A DNA stretch of 64,000 bases from Ulota crispa (Eukaryota; Streptophyta; Bryopsida; Orthotrichales; Orthotrichaceae), in assembly GCA_963920765.1 (NCBI GenBank), contig OY987244.1, positions 3,474,501 to 3,538,500 on the forward strand, given 5' to 3'. The translations under genes and the position numbers were made by a program. The notes beneath the pieces are model-generated. The model was given only the letters and a program-made list of their open reading frames with translations. It did no database searches and was not told the DNA's origin. Of this stretch, positions 12,065 through 23,394 are shown piece after piece; the stretch's first letter is position 1; each line of letters starts with the position of its first letter.

Positions 12065-12968
12065 TTAACCCCTGAACACTCCAAAGGACCAAAATGGTCC
12101 TCACACGATTTCACATGCATGTTTGAGGTATTGGATCTAATTTTTTGATTTTGCTATAAACTGCAACTATCAAGGTATTCAAATGGTCCATGCAAGTGGA
12201 GGAATGGCAAGGCAAGCCAAATCTTATACAAGTGTCTCAAGAGTCTTAATTGGGTGAAACACCATACAAGGCATGGTGGCCAGCAATGTCTTACAAGCTA
12301 CAACTAATTATTACTCATTGCAAGCTTCCTTGCATATGCTTTTTGGCAGCAAGAAGTTTGCCAGAAAGGTTCAAGCATGTTCTAAACCCTCATTGGGGCA
12401 ACCTTTGTTGGGGCAACCCTCACCAATTGTGCCGGTCATTGCTTTCTGTGCAATAGCAAATTGAAGCCCTAAAACTTAACATACAAAGAAGTAAAATCTT
12501 CAATAATTTACAAGTATGTGCATTCACATCTAATCTTGCTACTCAAAAAAATTAAGATAAACTAAAGGCTTATAGAATTATGTCAAAATCATTAAATAGC
12601 AACTATCTGTCAAAAAATGAGATTTTGCCATCACATGTTGTTTGATCAAATGTTATAATCTCCCATCTTCCATGATCATTTGTTTCCAAAATTAGTAAAC
12701 AATTTTCTAAATAGGTGTTTCACTATTTCCAATGATCACATTTTGTGAATTATCTGATTGACTGAGATACAATGCATCAAAATTCTAGTTCTCCCAAAAC
12801 CCTCATTTTGTTGAATATGGCATTGACGCTCAAGAGTTTAAGTCTCATTTCACAAGACATTTTACAAGTCCTACAAGCCTCTATTCACTTATTTGCCTGC
12901 ATTTGAGATCCGTTATACTTTTGATTAGGGGTTGTGCAGTAGGTGTATGAAGGTGGGTAAGGGGTTAA
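12065..12968. mobile_element. Possible TTAA-flanked element nested in insertion
   Basis: Left edge TTAA-CCCCTGAACACTCC, with AAAGGACC slightly further in; right edge GGTAAGGGG-TTAA. The ends agree only over the first 6-7 bases, so this pairing is tentative. No coding signal. Confidence 0.25.
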
Positions 12969-13009
12969 ATGAGAACCAAGCTCTTTCTCCAAAATAGCAG
13001 CAAAGAATG

Positions 13010-14760
13010 ACGGTGAGTATCAAGCTCGGTATCAAGACTGAAAAAATGTGGACCACGAAGTCAAAGCTTTTTGCTACCGGGCATGATGTTTCGGTGCCAA
13101 AGCATTTGCCTGGAGGGCTTGCAAGCATTGCCGAGTTTATGTTTTTGCGAGTAAAAAAATCCTTAAATGTTGAGAGCCCTTGTGCTTTGCGAGGTTGTTC
13201 TATGCTGCGCTCGTGAGGTTGCAATTCATGCCAAGGTGCGCCGAGTTGAGGGCAGGGAATTTGCATTGGTCATATGTTTGTTTCAAGCCTCCGCAAGACG
13301 GGTTTAGCATGCCTTTCTCAATGCTTTTGGCCGCCATGACCTAAGCTTCGCCGTCAAAGGCTGTGCTTTTGAGAGCGTGGGTCATTGATGGGTCTCTTTT
13401 TATAAATGGGAAGGGGGATCTTGAAGGTCAAATATGTGGGGTTTTACAAGGGTAGTCATGTGCTGCAAGTGTGTTGACAGCTTGTGCCATATTGCGTTGG
13501 TAGGAAAGGATGGAATTGTCATTGGTTGCTTAGTATTTCTTGGCCATTGCAAAAAGTGTTTTGAGCAGCTTTGTCAATGCTTTGGGCCCCCAAAACATAA
13601 GCTTTGTCACAGAAGGCTGGGTTTGGAGGTCCACATGCATCAACAAATTGTAGGGATTTGAGTGATAAGAGACCTTCAAAGTCAAGAGAAAGGGGTTTTG
13701 TTAGGGAATTGGTGTCTTCATGTTGTTTTAGCAATTTCTATCAATGTGCACTAGCTTAGGCAAGGATTTTTTGTTTGTTAGGTGGATATTATGGCCACAT
13801 CAAGGAGGGTTTCTCTTGGCTGTCTTGATGCTTGTGGCATTGGGATCTAAGCTTTGGCCTCGAAGGCTATGCTTGAATCGCTAAAGGCATTAACACATTC
13901 TAGGTTTTTATTGCAAAAGTTGACTTTGAAGTTGAAATTTGAGCAATTTGATCATGGTATTTGGGTTCTATTGTTGTAAACGCGGCTTGTGTTAAGGTGC
14001 ACTGGCTATGGGTAAAGGATTTTTTTAGGTCCCATGCTTTTTTTTGGCCACGACAAAGGGGTATTGCTCAGCCTTATTGTTGCTTTTGGCCGCCATGACC
14101 TCAGCTTCGGCACCGAACGTTGCCTCTGAATGACGAGGGAGACTATTAATTTTTGGAAATTTCTAGGAAAGGAGGACTTTGAATTTTGAAAGAAAGAGGT
14201 TTTATGATGTTGTTTGAGGGGTTCCTAGAATGGCACAAATTGGAAGTTTGTAATAAGGGGTGTAACACTTTCTTGATTGTGTTGGAGGGAGGGTGTGAGC
14301 AGCGGGACAATTATTGGTTGCAAGACATAAGCTTTGATGCCAACGGCACAAGTTTGGAGCCACATGAGATCTAAGAGCTGGGATTACCAAAACAAAACAA
14401 GGACCCTGAGTGGCAATTGTGAAGGGTTTGGACAAGGCCACATTCACAATGTTTATGCATTGTTGTTCATGGCCAAATTTGCTAGCGCGGGGATTGGGGT
14501 TTAGAGTCTCTAGAGTGGGTGGTTTGGGTCATTTTTGTAGTGGAAAATGATTGTCTAGGTCAATGCCTTGTGTTGCTTGGACTCATCCTTCAATACCGAT
14601 GGCTATTATTGAAGGACGCAAGGCATCAACTAATTTTGTGTTTGCGAGCCCATTGGAAGAATGCGCATCCAATTTGGGAGGTCGATGCAGGATTAATTTG
14701 CCATTGCAGGGGTCTAAAGATGCTCAAAATGCTACTTACCTAAAGACATGACGCATGATT
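13010..14760. repeat. Degenerate ~250-bp tandem repeats inside insertion
   Basis: The phrase (C/A)TAAGCTT(T/C)G followed 10-20 bases later by AAGGCTGTGCTTTTGAG-like sequence recurs near 13,341, 13,597, 13,847, 14,099 and 14,327, a period of about 230-256 bp. TTTTGGCCGCCATGACCT precedes two of them. The units are well diverged. Short open frames here are not consistent between units, so coding is unlikely. Confidence 0.55.
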
Positions 14761-16305
14761 CTTTAGTAGTTGAGTCTCGGCTAGCTAAGGCCAATGCAAA
14801 ATTGCAGCCCATGCTATGCAGCACCAAGTGAAACATCCAAATTCCATCTCTTTCTTCAAAGTTGTGTATAGCAAGGGCGTCTCAAATTAGAGCAAAACTA
14901 GAGCTCTAACATGCTCTCATGTTGAAAAACAATGGCTTGCAGGGTTTTCATAGCAAAAGACAATGCTAAGGACTATTTTTCATGCCAACTTCCAAGGCGC
15001 AAGAACCAAAGCACGTGCCTAGTATGATATCAACACAAGCACCTGCCTCACCTTTGAATCATGTCCATGTGCTATGCGTTCATGTATAAAAAGTCCTCTA
15101 GTTGCGAGCTCTTGCCGAACCAAAACACATCCAAGGCAAACAAGCAATGCAACAATCACACTTCTTTTGACAAGCGGAGCAAAATTCTATCCGCCTAGAA
15201 TGACGAAGACATTTCAAGAATATCATGTTGTACAGTGCAGCTTCCATATGCAGGTCCTCTCTACTGTACAAAGCTACATTTGCACACCAGGGCGGCTACA
15301 TTAAGATTCATGGCTCCACAGGGCAATTGACTGGGTCAAACATATTATGAACAAGCAAGTGTGGCCAACTCTAGAATTGGTGCACCATGTTGCATGCCTT
15401 GGTCCCAAAAATCAAACAAAAGAGAATCCTCGTAAGACCTTTTCAAACCTGCTTAAAAAAATATATAAGTAAAGCCCTAAACAAAGAACTTCACTATGGT
15501 TTGAGATTCATGTGTTAAAACATGTGCCCTTCTATGCATGTTTAATTTCCTCCTTTTATCTATTTGAATTTTTCTTGCATGCTACTTCTCTTTTACTATT
15601 CCTACTTCTTGGAGGTTAATAGATTTTATCTTTTTAATTACTAATGCCTGCTGTCTTTGAGTGGCTGTAGTAATCATTCAATGATTTCACTTTCTAGTTT
15701 GGCTTTTTATGCAAAATCCATTTGAATTTGGAGAGTTTTGTGAAACTCTAAATACAATTTTTTGTTTCCTCTACCTTACAAAGTTTTTGAACTCTTCCTT
15801 GCTTGATATTTCTTATGGATGACATTTTTTTTATTCATATAGTTTATCATGTGCTTTGATTTTGTTTTAGAATATATACTACCTCACCTCTAATGTGTTT
15901 GCGGTTGTTAAATTTTTATGTTTTTAGTTTGTATGGCAAGGCTTCAATATTTTGACTGATCACTTCATAGTTTTTGGTATTTGTCAATATGATTTTTGTT
16001 TATCTCATTGTTTTTTAGCACTAACTAAGATTGTTCAATTTTGGCACTACTTTATCTTAGTCTCTATGACAAGTATTGTTGATACCAACATCCTTTTCTT
16101 CAATTTCATTTGATAGAAATATTATTTTGTTGATTATCTTTTTTGACTTTTTCACTTGAAATTGGTGGGAGAGATATTATTTTTTTTACCACTTACTAGT
16201 TCATGGTATTAGGGTAATTTCATCACGGTCATAAGATGTTTCAATACATTTTTTGAAAATCTCGGCTAATGGCTGACGGCTCACAAAACCATGCTCACAA
16301 AACAG

Positions 16306-17136
16306 CATTCCCCGTTCAAGGACAATCACAACATTACAAGCGTGACCATGACCGCACTTCTTCTGCTTTTGGGTGAGGAGTTCTATAGTGAAGCAAAGCA
16401 AGTGAAGTGCAGGAACAAGAGGGGCGCCAAAATCTCCCCTTATGTGGCTGAGTTTTTCCGACTTTTTTTGGAAAGAAAGTCGAATTTTGTTCCCACAGAA
16501 GCGTATGCTTTCTTCTGGCCTTATGATATTCTCAGAGGCCAGCATTTGGATTGGCCACACGACGTGTGGGCACCTGGCACGGTGAAGGACTTCACATTTG
16601 GAGTAATCAACTTTCGCTATCTTCCGGGTGTGGCAAGAAAGGAGGAGAGCGCTCCGGCAACACTGTTGTTCCACGAAGTGCTGAAGGGATTTCATAAGAA
16701 GAGATTGCCCGCGCTGGAAGACATTCCAGTTTGGCTATTGATTTGTGCAGATAATTATGAACAAACCGCAACAATGAATTTTGTAGACAAGGACAAAGTC
16801 TTGAAGGAGTACAAGCGGGACTTTGCCAACTACTGTCCTGTGATCAATGAGTGTCTAAGAGACTTCACGGTGAGCAGCGGTGCCGCCAAGCAAAAGGTTT
16901 CCCTCACGTTCCTACAAAACCCAAAGAACGCAGTATTCCAGGTTCTCCATAAGGAGTACACTGCTCCAAATGCGCTCCAATACACAAAGGCAAGTCTGTA
17001 CAACGAGTTGGAATTCAGGATCTACAAAACAGAGGTGCAGATGGAGTTTTACTTGGATATACTAGAGCAACTCTGCCTTGCTGGGACCAACATTGTATCA
17101 GTTTTTGCCGATTCAAAGTTGACGTGTGCCGCTCTA
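16306..17136 (+). pseudogene. DNA methyltransferase-like exon (N4/N6-type)
   Basis: A continuous frame of about 280 codons ends at a GTAAGT donor. Its C-terminal part, RIYKTEVQMEFYLDILEQL then AGTNIVSVFADSKLTCAAL, matches the pattern before and at motif I of beta/gamma-class amino-methyltransferases (a Pro/Glu helix, then DxFxGSGTxxxAA), and the next exon starts like the following strand (CFAVGVKEEGKQW for the usual C-IGIE-DE). The SAM loop is altered (FADSK for FxGSG). A canonical DPPY is not visible; VWLLICADNYEQ may be its remnant. The enzyme is therefore probably inactive, or the family is divergent. It continues the ParB-like exons across the 5.2-kb insertion. Confidence 0.6.
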
Positions 17137-17489
17137 GTAAGTCCTATTTAGGTCGACTCAAGTTGAATTACAGCAGGTGCATATTTTGTTATAGCGAAAT
17201 TCTGTATATATAGCTGATGCTCAATTTGTCAAGTCATTTCAGCTCGACTCGAGCTGAATCACAGTATGTGCATATTTAGTAATAGAATAATTAATAAGTA
17301 TGTTGTTAACTTCCTCAAATCATTTCAAGTCAACTCAAGCTAAAATGCAATAAGTCTCCATCTGATAAAATAAAAATTTGTAAGCAAGGTGTCCATTTCC
17401 TCAAGTCATTTTAGGTCGACTCGACCTAAATTACAATGTGCTCTCTAGGACTCATATGTGCGTAAATGCTCCGTGCTTCAAATGAACAG
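17137..17489 (+). other. Intron with four palindromes
   Basis: The GTAAGT donor lies at 17,137 and an AACAG acceptor at 17,489. Palindrome copies lie near 17,145, 17,238, 17,325 and 17,411, about 87-93 bp apart, each with the same flanks (TCATTTC before, then a variant of GAATTACAGTATG after). The flanking frames are off by one base with this acceptor, so the exact acceptor or a small indel is uncertain. Confidence 0.65.
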
Positions 17490-18700
17490 GTCAAATTGCT
17501 TTGCTGTGGGAGTAAAAGAGGAGGGGAAACAATGGGAGGACATAACTTTGACAACCGGGAGACTAGACATGCAAGATTTCTTGCACAAAGTGTATAGAGT
17601 GGACGACTAGTGCTTCAAGAAGAAAGCAGCTCCAACTCCCAAAACCGCCGCCACCAAGAAATCCAAGGAGTCGGTTTAGGACCTAGAGTACACACCATCC
17701 ATCTCAAATAGCCCGTCAAGGCCAGGAATTGCCATGCCTTTGTACATGGAGGTTGACTCTGACACAGGAGACGAAGTCAAAGACTTGGACGACCTCGATG
17801 ACACGGGTGAGATGGACTTGCCGGCCAGGAATCTCTTGCAGGAGCTTCTCACCCCACTGACAGGTTTGTCGCAAAGAGTTCTTGCGCCGCCGACATTTTC
17901 CAACCTCTCGCACTCTAGGAACCCGTCCGATTCTCCGCCACATTCTTCACGCGCAATGAATAAGAGGAAAGGGCTTGAATCAGAGATGCAAGCGGGGATC
18001 AGGCAATTGCAAGAACAACGGGAGCAAAATCTGGAGAAGGTGGATAGGGAGCGCATCAAGGATCATGAGAAGCGTGCGCTGGACAACTAGCACGTGCTTT
18101 CCAGACTGGACCTACTGGGCAAATTTCTTCAGAACAAGTCCATCAAGAATGCAAAGAGGTTCCAAGAGCAGGTGGACATGATGGCGTCCTTGATACATTG
18201 AACATGAGGGGCCGTTCCGATCCAGCCAATAATGACCGCCCCCATCAAAGATCCAGTGATGATTGCACACACAAACGCTCCTTTTGTTGTCATTGTTGTC
18301 CCAGCCGTCACGCAAGTTGCACCAACTGTGGCGGCGATCGACCTCGGTATTTGTGCAATGCCTCCCCCTCTAGTGGTGGTGGCTGCAACTATCTTACCTA
18401 TTGTGTGGGATATTGTCCACCCGACACATCCTGCATCTTTGGAAGCAGTCGTTCAACCACATGACGACAACGCCTTTACAGTCCTTCAACGCTCTCCTCC
18501 GCGTGCTTTGAAGTCTCCACCAAAGTGTCGTTCTCCTTGTCCCCAATAGGTCAAGACTGTAGTTGCCCAGACTTAGTCTAGCGGCAGCTCCACGAGATCT
18601 GCTGATGTAGCGGTCGATGCAAATACCGAGGTCACAATTGAAGACCTTAGCACAGTAGATCACAGCAGTCGGCAGACTAAAAAACCGCATTCCCCCTCAG
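17490..18700 (+). pseudogene. Methyltransferase C-term, coiled coil and low-complexity exon
   Basis: One frame with a few interruptions. It starts with the end of the methyltransferase-like fold, then a Lys/Pro-rich stretch (KKAAPTPKTAATKKSKE), an acidic patch (SDTGDEVKDLDDLDDTGE), a coiled coil (residues like IRQLQEQREQNLEKVDRERI), a second helical block (RLDLLGKFLQNKSIKNAKRF) and a Val/Pro/Ala-rich tail. The splice to the next exon preserves the frame (phase 1, Gly GGG), which supports this as a true ancestral exon. The Lys-rich and acidic stretches suggest a nuclear protein. Not recognised beyond that. Confidence 0.55.
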
Positions 18701-19007
18701 GTTAATTCCTGCTATCACTCAATGTCAATTTTGTAGTTTTAGGTTGAATCGAGCTAATATGTATCATATGCTACACATAGCTGTACGTAGACATCGTTTA
18801 TGTACTTTCAGCTCGATTCAAGTTGATTTGTATCATGCTCTGTACATAGCTCTACTTGGATATCAATATCCGGAAACATATGATGTAGTGTACTAAACCA
18901 AAGAGTTCAGATTTTTCAAACACAATTTTGTACTCACTTCACATTATGTGATCCATTAATATACGATTACCTTATTGACTGTCTCTTTGTGCAATCATGA
19001 CTGGCAG
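18701..19007 (+). other. Intron with two palindromes
   Basis: Donor GTTAAT after CCCTCAG and acceptor CTGGCAG. The flanking exons join in frame. Palindrome copies are near 18,742 (AGGTTGAATCGAGCT) and 18,809 (AGCTCGATTCAAGTT). Confidence 0.7.
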
Positions 19008-19282
19008 GGTTTGAGGATGTCGAGTGTGCATTGTCATCCCCTTGTTACCCAATTGTGAGAAGTCCTTCGCCGTTGCCTACTCCAATGTCTGTCAATGTCA
19101 CCTTGCCTGTTCTTGATTTACATGCAGCCTCACCGGTTCACTTGCCATCGAGCTGGAATTCTTACGCTGGATTTCAGGAAAATGCCATTGCAGGTGGCGC
19201 AAGTGCATATGCTCGACCTCTTCCCTCACATGCCGCAGTGCAGGAAGAGACTGGGCCCTTGAATGAACCATTGGAGAGCCGG
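19008..19282 (+). pseudogene. Pro/Ser-rich linker exon
   Basis: 91 codons, open throughout, between an in-frame acceptor and a GGTAAGA donor. It encodes SSPCYPIVRSPSPLPTPM and an Ala/His-rich stretch with no recognised domain. Its position suggests a disordered linker between the coiled-coil part and the phosphatase part. It is intact itself but belongs to an interrupted locus. Confidence 0.5.
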
Positions 19283-19462
19283 GTAAGACATCCTTTTCAA
19301 TTTTCCAAAGCTCTGTGATGTATCCTCCTCTATTTATCTTGGGTCTAGTTGCAATTGATTGGTCATTGCTTCCCATTGTGTCACAGTGTTTGGTTTGAGT
19401 GTCTGCCTGAAATGTGCCAATACAAAAATATAACTATTTGCACATTTGCAATATTGGTAGCA

Positions 19463-20259
19463 AAAATCTGACCCTCCATACACGCGTGGAGGAATGTCCG
19501 AGACAATCAATCGCCCATTGAGGTCCACGGCAAAAAAAAATGGCTAATTGTTGTCCTAGACCTCATGGGGTTTTGTGTGTCAGCGAAGATGCCTAGTCAA
19601 AGGGCTGGCTGAATGCATACTGTAGCATTGTGAATCCCCTTGCCGTCTTCCCTGGCGTTATAGCACAGCCAAAGGCCGTGTTTATGTGTCCGCATTGCCA
19701 TGAATTCTTGAAACGGCTTGAGCAAATAGCCTATGTGGGCGTGTAGAGCTCCATAATGCTGTACAACTCTAAAAATATATGCGAATCAATTTTTCAAGAC
19801 ACACGGTTCTTGACACTCATGCTTGGACAAGAATCCTACACCAAGTTGAAGTGCCAAGATTCTCATAACAATGTGACGACATATAAAGTACTAGGGACCA
19901 GCAATGACATGTTTCTAAAGAATCTAGATATGTTGTTCAATCGCTACACAAAGATATTCTTGTCGTCTAATACGATAATTGTAGACGACAGCCCAATGAA
20001 GCATGTCATGAACGCTCTAAAGAATGTCATCCTTGCTGATCCGTGGACTTACGGAGGAGATGGTCAGAGTGACACGTATCTAATGGACGTCTTGTTTCCC
20101 TATATTAGGAACCTGCACAAAGTTGGCCAGATTGGATTCAAGGCCTTCCAGCAAAATTCTACCAAAAACATTGGACGTAGAATGCTCTACAACAAAGAAG
20201 GCCGTCAACATTACAACAACTTGATGAAGTTGTTGCTGCTGTCTAAAGAGCTCGGATAG
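19463..20259 (+). pseudogene. FCP1/NIF-type HAD phosphatase-like, interrupted
   Basis: Motifs occur in the order expected for FCP1-like phosphatases. KKKWLIVVLDLMG resembles the first HAD motif (DLNG in plant members), CPHCHEFLKRLEQIAYVGV resembles the R-PF-x-EFL...VGVWSS strand, and SSNTIIVDDSP plus ILADPWTYGGDG with a YL-LFPYIR-L helix form the C-terminal motif. Family members dephosphorylate RNA polymerase II C-terminal repeats or other phosphoproteins in the nucleus. The second Asp position of the first motif is not kept. The motifs lie in more than one frame and are interrupted, including at the Trp of VGVWSS, so this is a pseudogene. It may be the 3' part of the upstream locus or a separate gene, since the intron between them could not be resolved. 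Confidence 0.65.
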
Positions 20260-20640
20260 AGGCGTGTAGTTTAGGTCAACTTGAGTTGTTTGGCACAATG
20301 CTGAATGAACTTGATCTATCCTCTATTAGAGAACACAGTGGTTGCATCTGTACATAGTCCACCAAGGATGTAATTTAGGTTGACTCGAGCTGTTTGACAC
20401 AAAGGGTTGTTGCGTGGATTTCTCAAGAGCTGGAGCTTGCATGCGCTTGTTTACTATATATCATTTTGAATTTCCAATCAGAAATTCCTTATAAAGAACA
20501 CTAAATATGAATTGATATACCACATTTCACAATATACTACGGCGTGTACGTCTGGGTTGTATTGTATTTTGTTTGAGTATGTATGCCTTTGTGTATTGTC
20601 TTCCAGTATTATATTTCTGAATCCCTTTGCTGCTTCCATG
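20260..20640. other. Non-coding, palindrome copies
   Basis: Two more members of the locus-specific palindrome family lie near 20,270 (AGGTCAACTTGAGTT) and 20,375 (AGGTTGACTCGAGCT), followed by TTTGGCACA / TTTGACACA. The rest is AT-rich and looks intronic. Confidence 0.6.
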
Positions 20641-21106
20641 TTTGTATTTGTGTAATTCAACTTCATGTCGGATATTGTCAACCTTGCAAAGTGATGTTTG
20701 CAAATGTACCCTCTCTTGCAAATCATCCGTGGACTCCTTCTTGGACTACGGACAGTACGATATCCTGAATATGGGAAATTTCTTTTACTCAGCTGCCAAG
20801 ACAAATTCTACTATGGACTTCTCTAAAGGGCCCATGGATGACAGTGTGGTGGACAGTCCAATGTATAAAGTACTCGGCCTAGTTGACATATGCTCACCTC
20901 CTCCTTTAGTATCCAAGCATCTTCTCCCTTCGAAACTGTCTTTGTTTATTGTTGGTAAATTGACTCAGATGAGGCTGTATAAGGAAACAGGAGACAATCT
21001 CTACTTGATGGCAATGACCTCCGTGGTGACAGATAGCAAGCAAGAACATATGGTTCATGGTCATCATCTTTCCACTTTGCTACCAATTGATGGCACCTCA
21101 CCTTGA
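20640..21106 (+). pseudogene. Possible 3' exon of the same locus, unrecognised
   Basis: A frame open for about 155 codons with protein-like features: a Cys-containing start (DVCKCTLSCKSSVD), GNFFYSAAKTNSTMDFSK, a repeated SPMYKVLG-like phrase, and RLYKETGDNLYLMAMTS. No domain was recognised. It follows the FCP1-like segment on the same strand after a palindrome-bearing gap, which suggests a shared transcript. After its stop the frame degenerates and AT-rich DNA begins near 21,350. Confidence 0.35.
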
Positions 21107-21693
21107 AATGGGAGAATGGAAACACGGAATGCAAAACCATGTACTGTACGTGGTATTTGAAACTTGAAGGCGTGCAAACAAAAGAACAAAGAGCTGCAAC
21201 GACTGAAGATGTACAAGCATTTGCAAGCAATTGACAACAGATGCAGTCAAAGTCTAGAGATTTGAAAGGCAATGAAGACACTGTAGATCATATTGCACAC
21301 TTGGCACCTATACATATGCAGAAAGAAACACTTCCAGGAAATCTGAGTTTATAATGTATAGAGAAAACAAGAGTCTATTCATAGACTGTTGTCTATTAGT
21401 AGTAACACTTGTTGTAAGAGAGACAGCACATATACATTTCTTCCAATTTCAAGAGGATTGTTTGTGTAATTGCATTCAATTTTGTGTTTCTAAACCAACC
21501 AAATTCCCTTCAAAACATGCTTTTGGAGCTCTCATTTCACTAGAATACTATCATTATAACGAATATGGTGTTCACGTTGTAATATAGATACAAACTCACT
21601 AATATCATGTTTCATTTTATGGAATCAGTTCAAATTTCAATGATTGCAAATTAATATTGAACTGACTGATGGACTCACTAACTTGATTCCATG

Positions 21694-22559
21694 TTAACCC
21701 CTAAAGGTTTGTGCATCCATAAAGTGGATGTGCCTTAGTCAACCCTAATTGTAATTTTCAAAATATCAATTTTTGGTACGTACTTCAAACTAAGAAAATG
21801 AAGCTTGACAAGTTTCCTTTCTATTCCATTTACTTTTTTTGAAAAATGTCAAAAATCAAAAGAGTTATTGCCATTGAAAGCTCCAAGTGTTAGAATCCAT
21901 AAATTACAATATGGTCTGTTTTTCATTTGTATTTTCTACTCTTTAAATGCATTTTAAGTTTAAACTCCAAAAGAATGTTTCTCATTTTACCATACATTTA
22001 TGGTAGAAATTATAGCTTTTTTTAATATATAGTCTAATTGATATGATTTTATTTCCATATTTAGCTTTAAAAAATCACAATAATTTGAATACTCTATCAA
22101 ATTTATTGGAAAAAACAACATAAATAGAAAATGAATTTGTCTTCTAGTAAAAAATATCAAAGTTTTATAAATTAATTAAATATAAGGATAAACGTGGTTT
22201 GATAGTCAAATTTGACTTAAAATTCTTTGGTGTGGCTATTTTGGGTGCAAAAAATAAAACAACCAATTGAAATTTTTTTACATTAATCTCTAATGCTGCT
22301 TGTACTTCTTGAAAAAAAAATTCAAGTAATTTGAACTTTTTTTGCTATTTTAACTTGTTTATGTTTATTTCATGAAAAAAATTTGATAACAATAACAAAT
22401 TTTCATGAAACAAATTAAAATTTCTTGCAGTGATATGTCATTCATAATTTCAAGCAATAATAATATAAAATTGTTTTTTGAACACAATTTAAAAATCAAA
22501 ATTAAGCTTAGAAATGAAGTTTGACCATTTCAAAATGGACCGAGTCCTTTAGTGGTTAA
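21694..22559. mobile_element. TTAA-flanked element, 866 bp
   Basis: Left TTAA-CCCCTAAAGG, right GAGTCCTTTAGTGG-TTAA, so inverted ends are conserved over about 10 bases. AT-rich interior without coding signal. Confidence 0.6.
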
Positions 22560-22983
22560 TTGGTGATGGGGCTCTAAACCAATGCCATTTATATATTGGG
22601 ATATATTTTTTTATTGTTTCAGCGATCTTCATATTAAACTCAAGTACTTTGGAGTTTGCACTTTCGTCTTTTTGATAATTTAAGATTAGGCCACCAGATG
22701 CAATCTCTAAAAAATGTGTCAATTTTAAAATGATGGAACCAGCAATTCACATAAACCTTTAAGTTTGCTCCCTTTCAAGTGTAGAAGACCACACAAATCA
22801 ACCTTTTCCACATACTGGCATGTGTAATTTTTATTTTTTGTTTATCCATAACAAACGTATTGAGATAACAAAAGCATGCACAAAAAGTAGGGGTGTATTT
22901 TTCTTTCAAATATAGATTGTAATGAACTTTTGACAACATGACCATCTTTGAAAGGCTTGATTCTCAATAAATTTTAAATTTTA

Positions 22984-23394
22984 GGGAATTGATTTGTGCA
23001 CACCGGGGTTGATATTTGCACACCCCCTGGGAGGTAAATTATAGATTTCTATCATTAAAAGGTTGAATTTGAGAATTTTGAATTTAGATTTGGACTTAGA
23101 GACCCATGATTTAGTCTAAAATCATAATAAAAAGGTTGCAATTGAACAATATTCAATGAGGAAGTTTAACTAGGGGAAAAGTGTTACTTTTACGTTTGTT
23201 TGTAAAAAAGAATAAACTTTTTCATTGGATGTTGTCCAATTGCAACCTTTTTAACGGTTCTAAACTAAATCATGATCTCTAAGTCCAAATCTGAATTCAA
23301 AATCCTCAGCTTCAGCTTTTAGATGGTAGAAATCTATAATTTACCTCCCATGGGGTGTGCAAATATCAACCCCAGTGTGCACATATCAATCCCC
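22984..23394. mobile_element. Hairpin MITE, 411 bp (GGGATTGAT family)
   Basis: Terminal inverted repeats start GGGAATTGATTTGTGCACAC and end with the complement (GTGTGCACATATCAATCCCC), and homology of the arms continues through GAGGTAAATTATAGATTTCT. A second, diverged copy with the same internal sequence lies at about 39,700-40,113. Confidence 0.8.

Larger units (their letters stand above)
11099..16305. mobile_element. 5.2-kb DNA transposon-like insertion in an exon
   Basis: The left end (GCTATTTGGTGAGCAC... GGTGAGCCGTGAGCC) and the reverse complement of the right end (GCTGTTTTGTGAGCATGG... TTGTGAGCCGTCAGCC) form imperfect terminal inverted repeats of about 35-45 bp containing GTGAGC sub-repeats. 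Coding sequence of the ParB/methyltransferase-like locus stops at the left end and resumes at the right end. No target-site duplication is obvious. The interior includes AT-rich flanks and a GC-richer core of 250-bp degenerate repeats. No transposase was recognised, so it is probably non-autonomous. Confidence 0.65.

Noticed and set aside
16201-16695. A 164-codon minus-strand open frame
   Set aside because: It is antisense to the methyltransferase-like exon, which has recognisable motifs, and it crosses the transposon end. It has no domain of its own.
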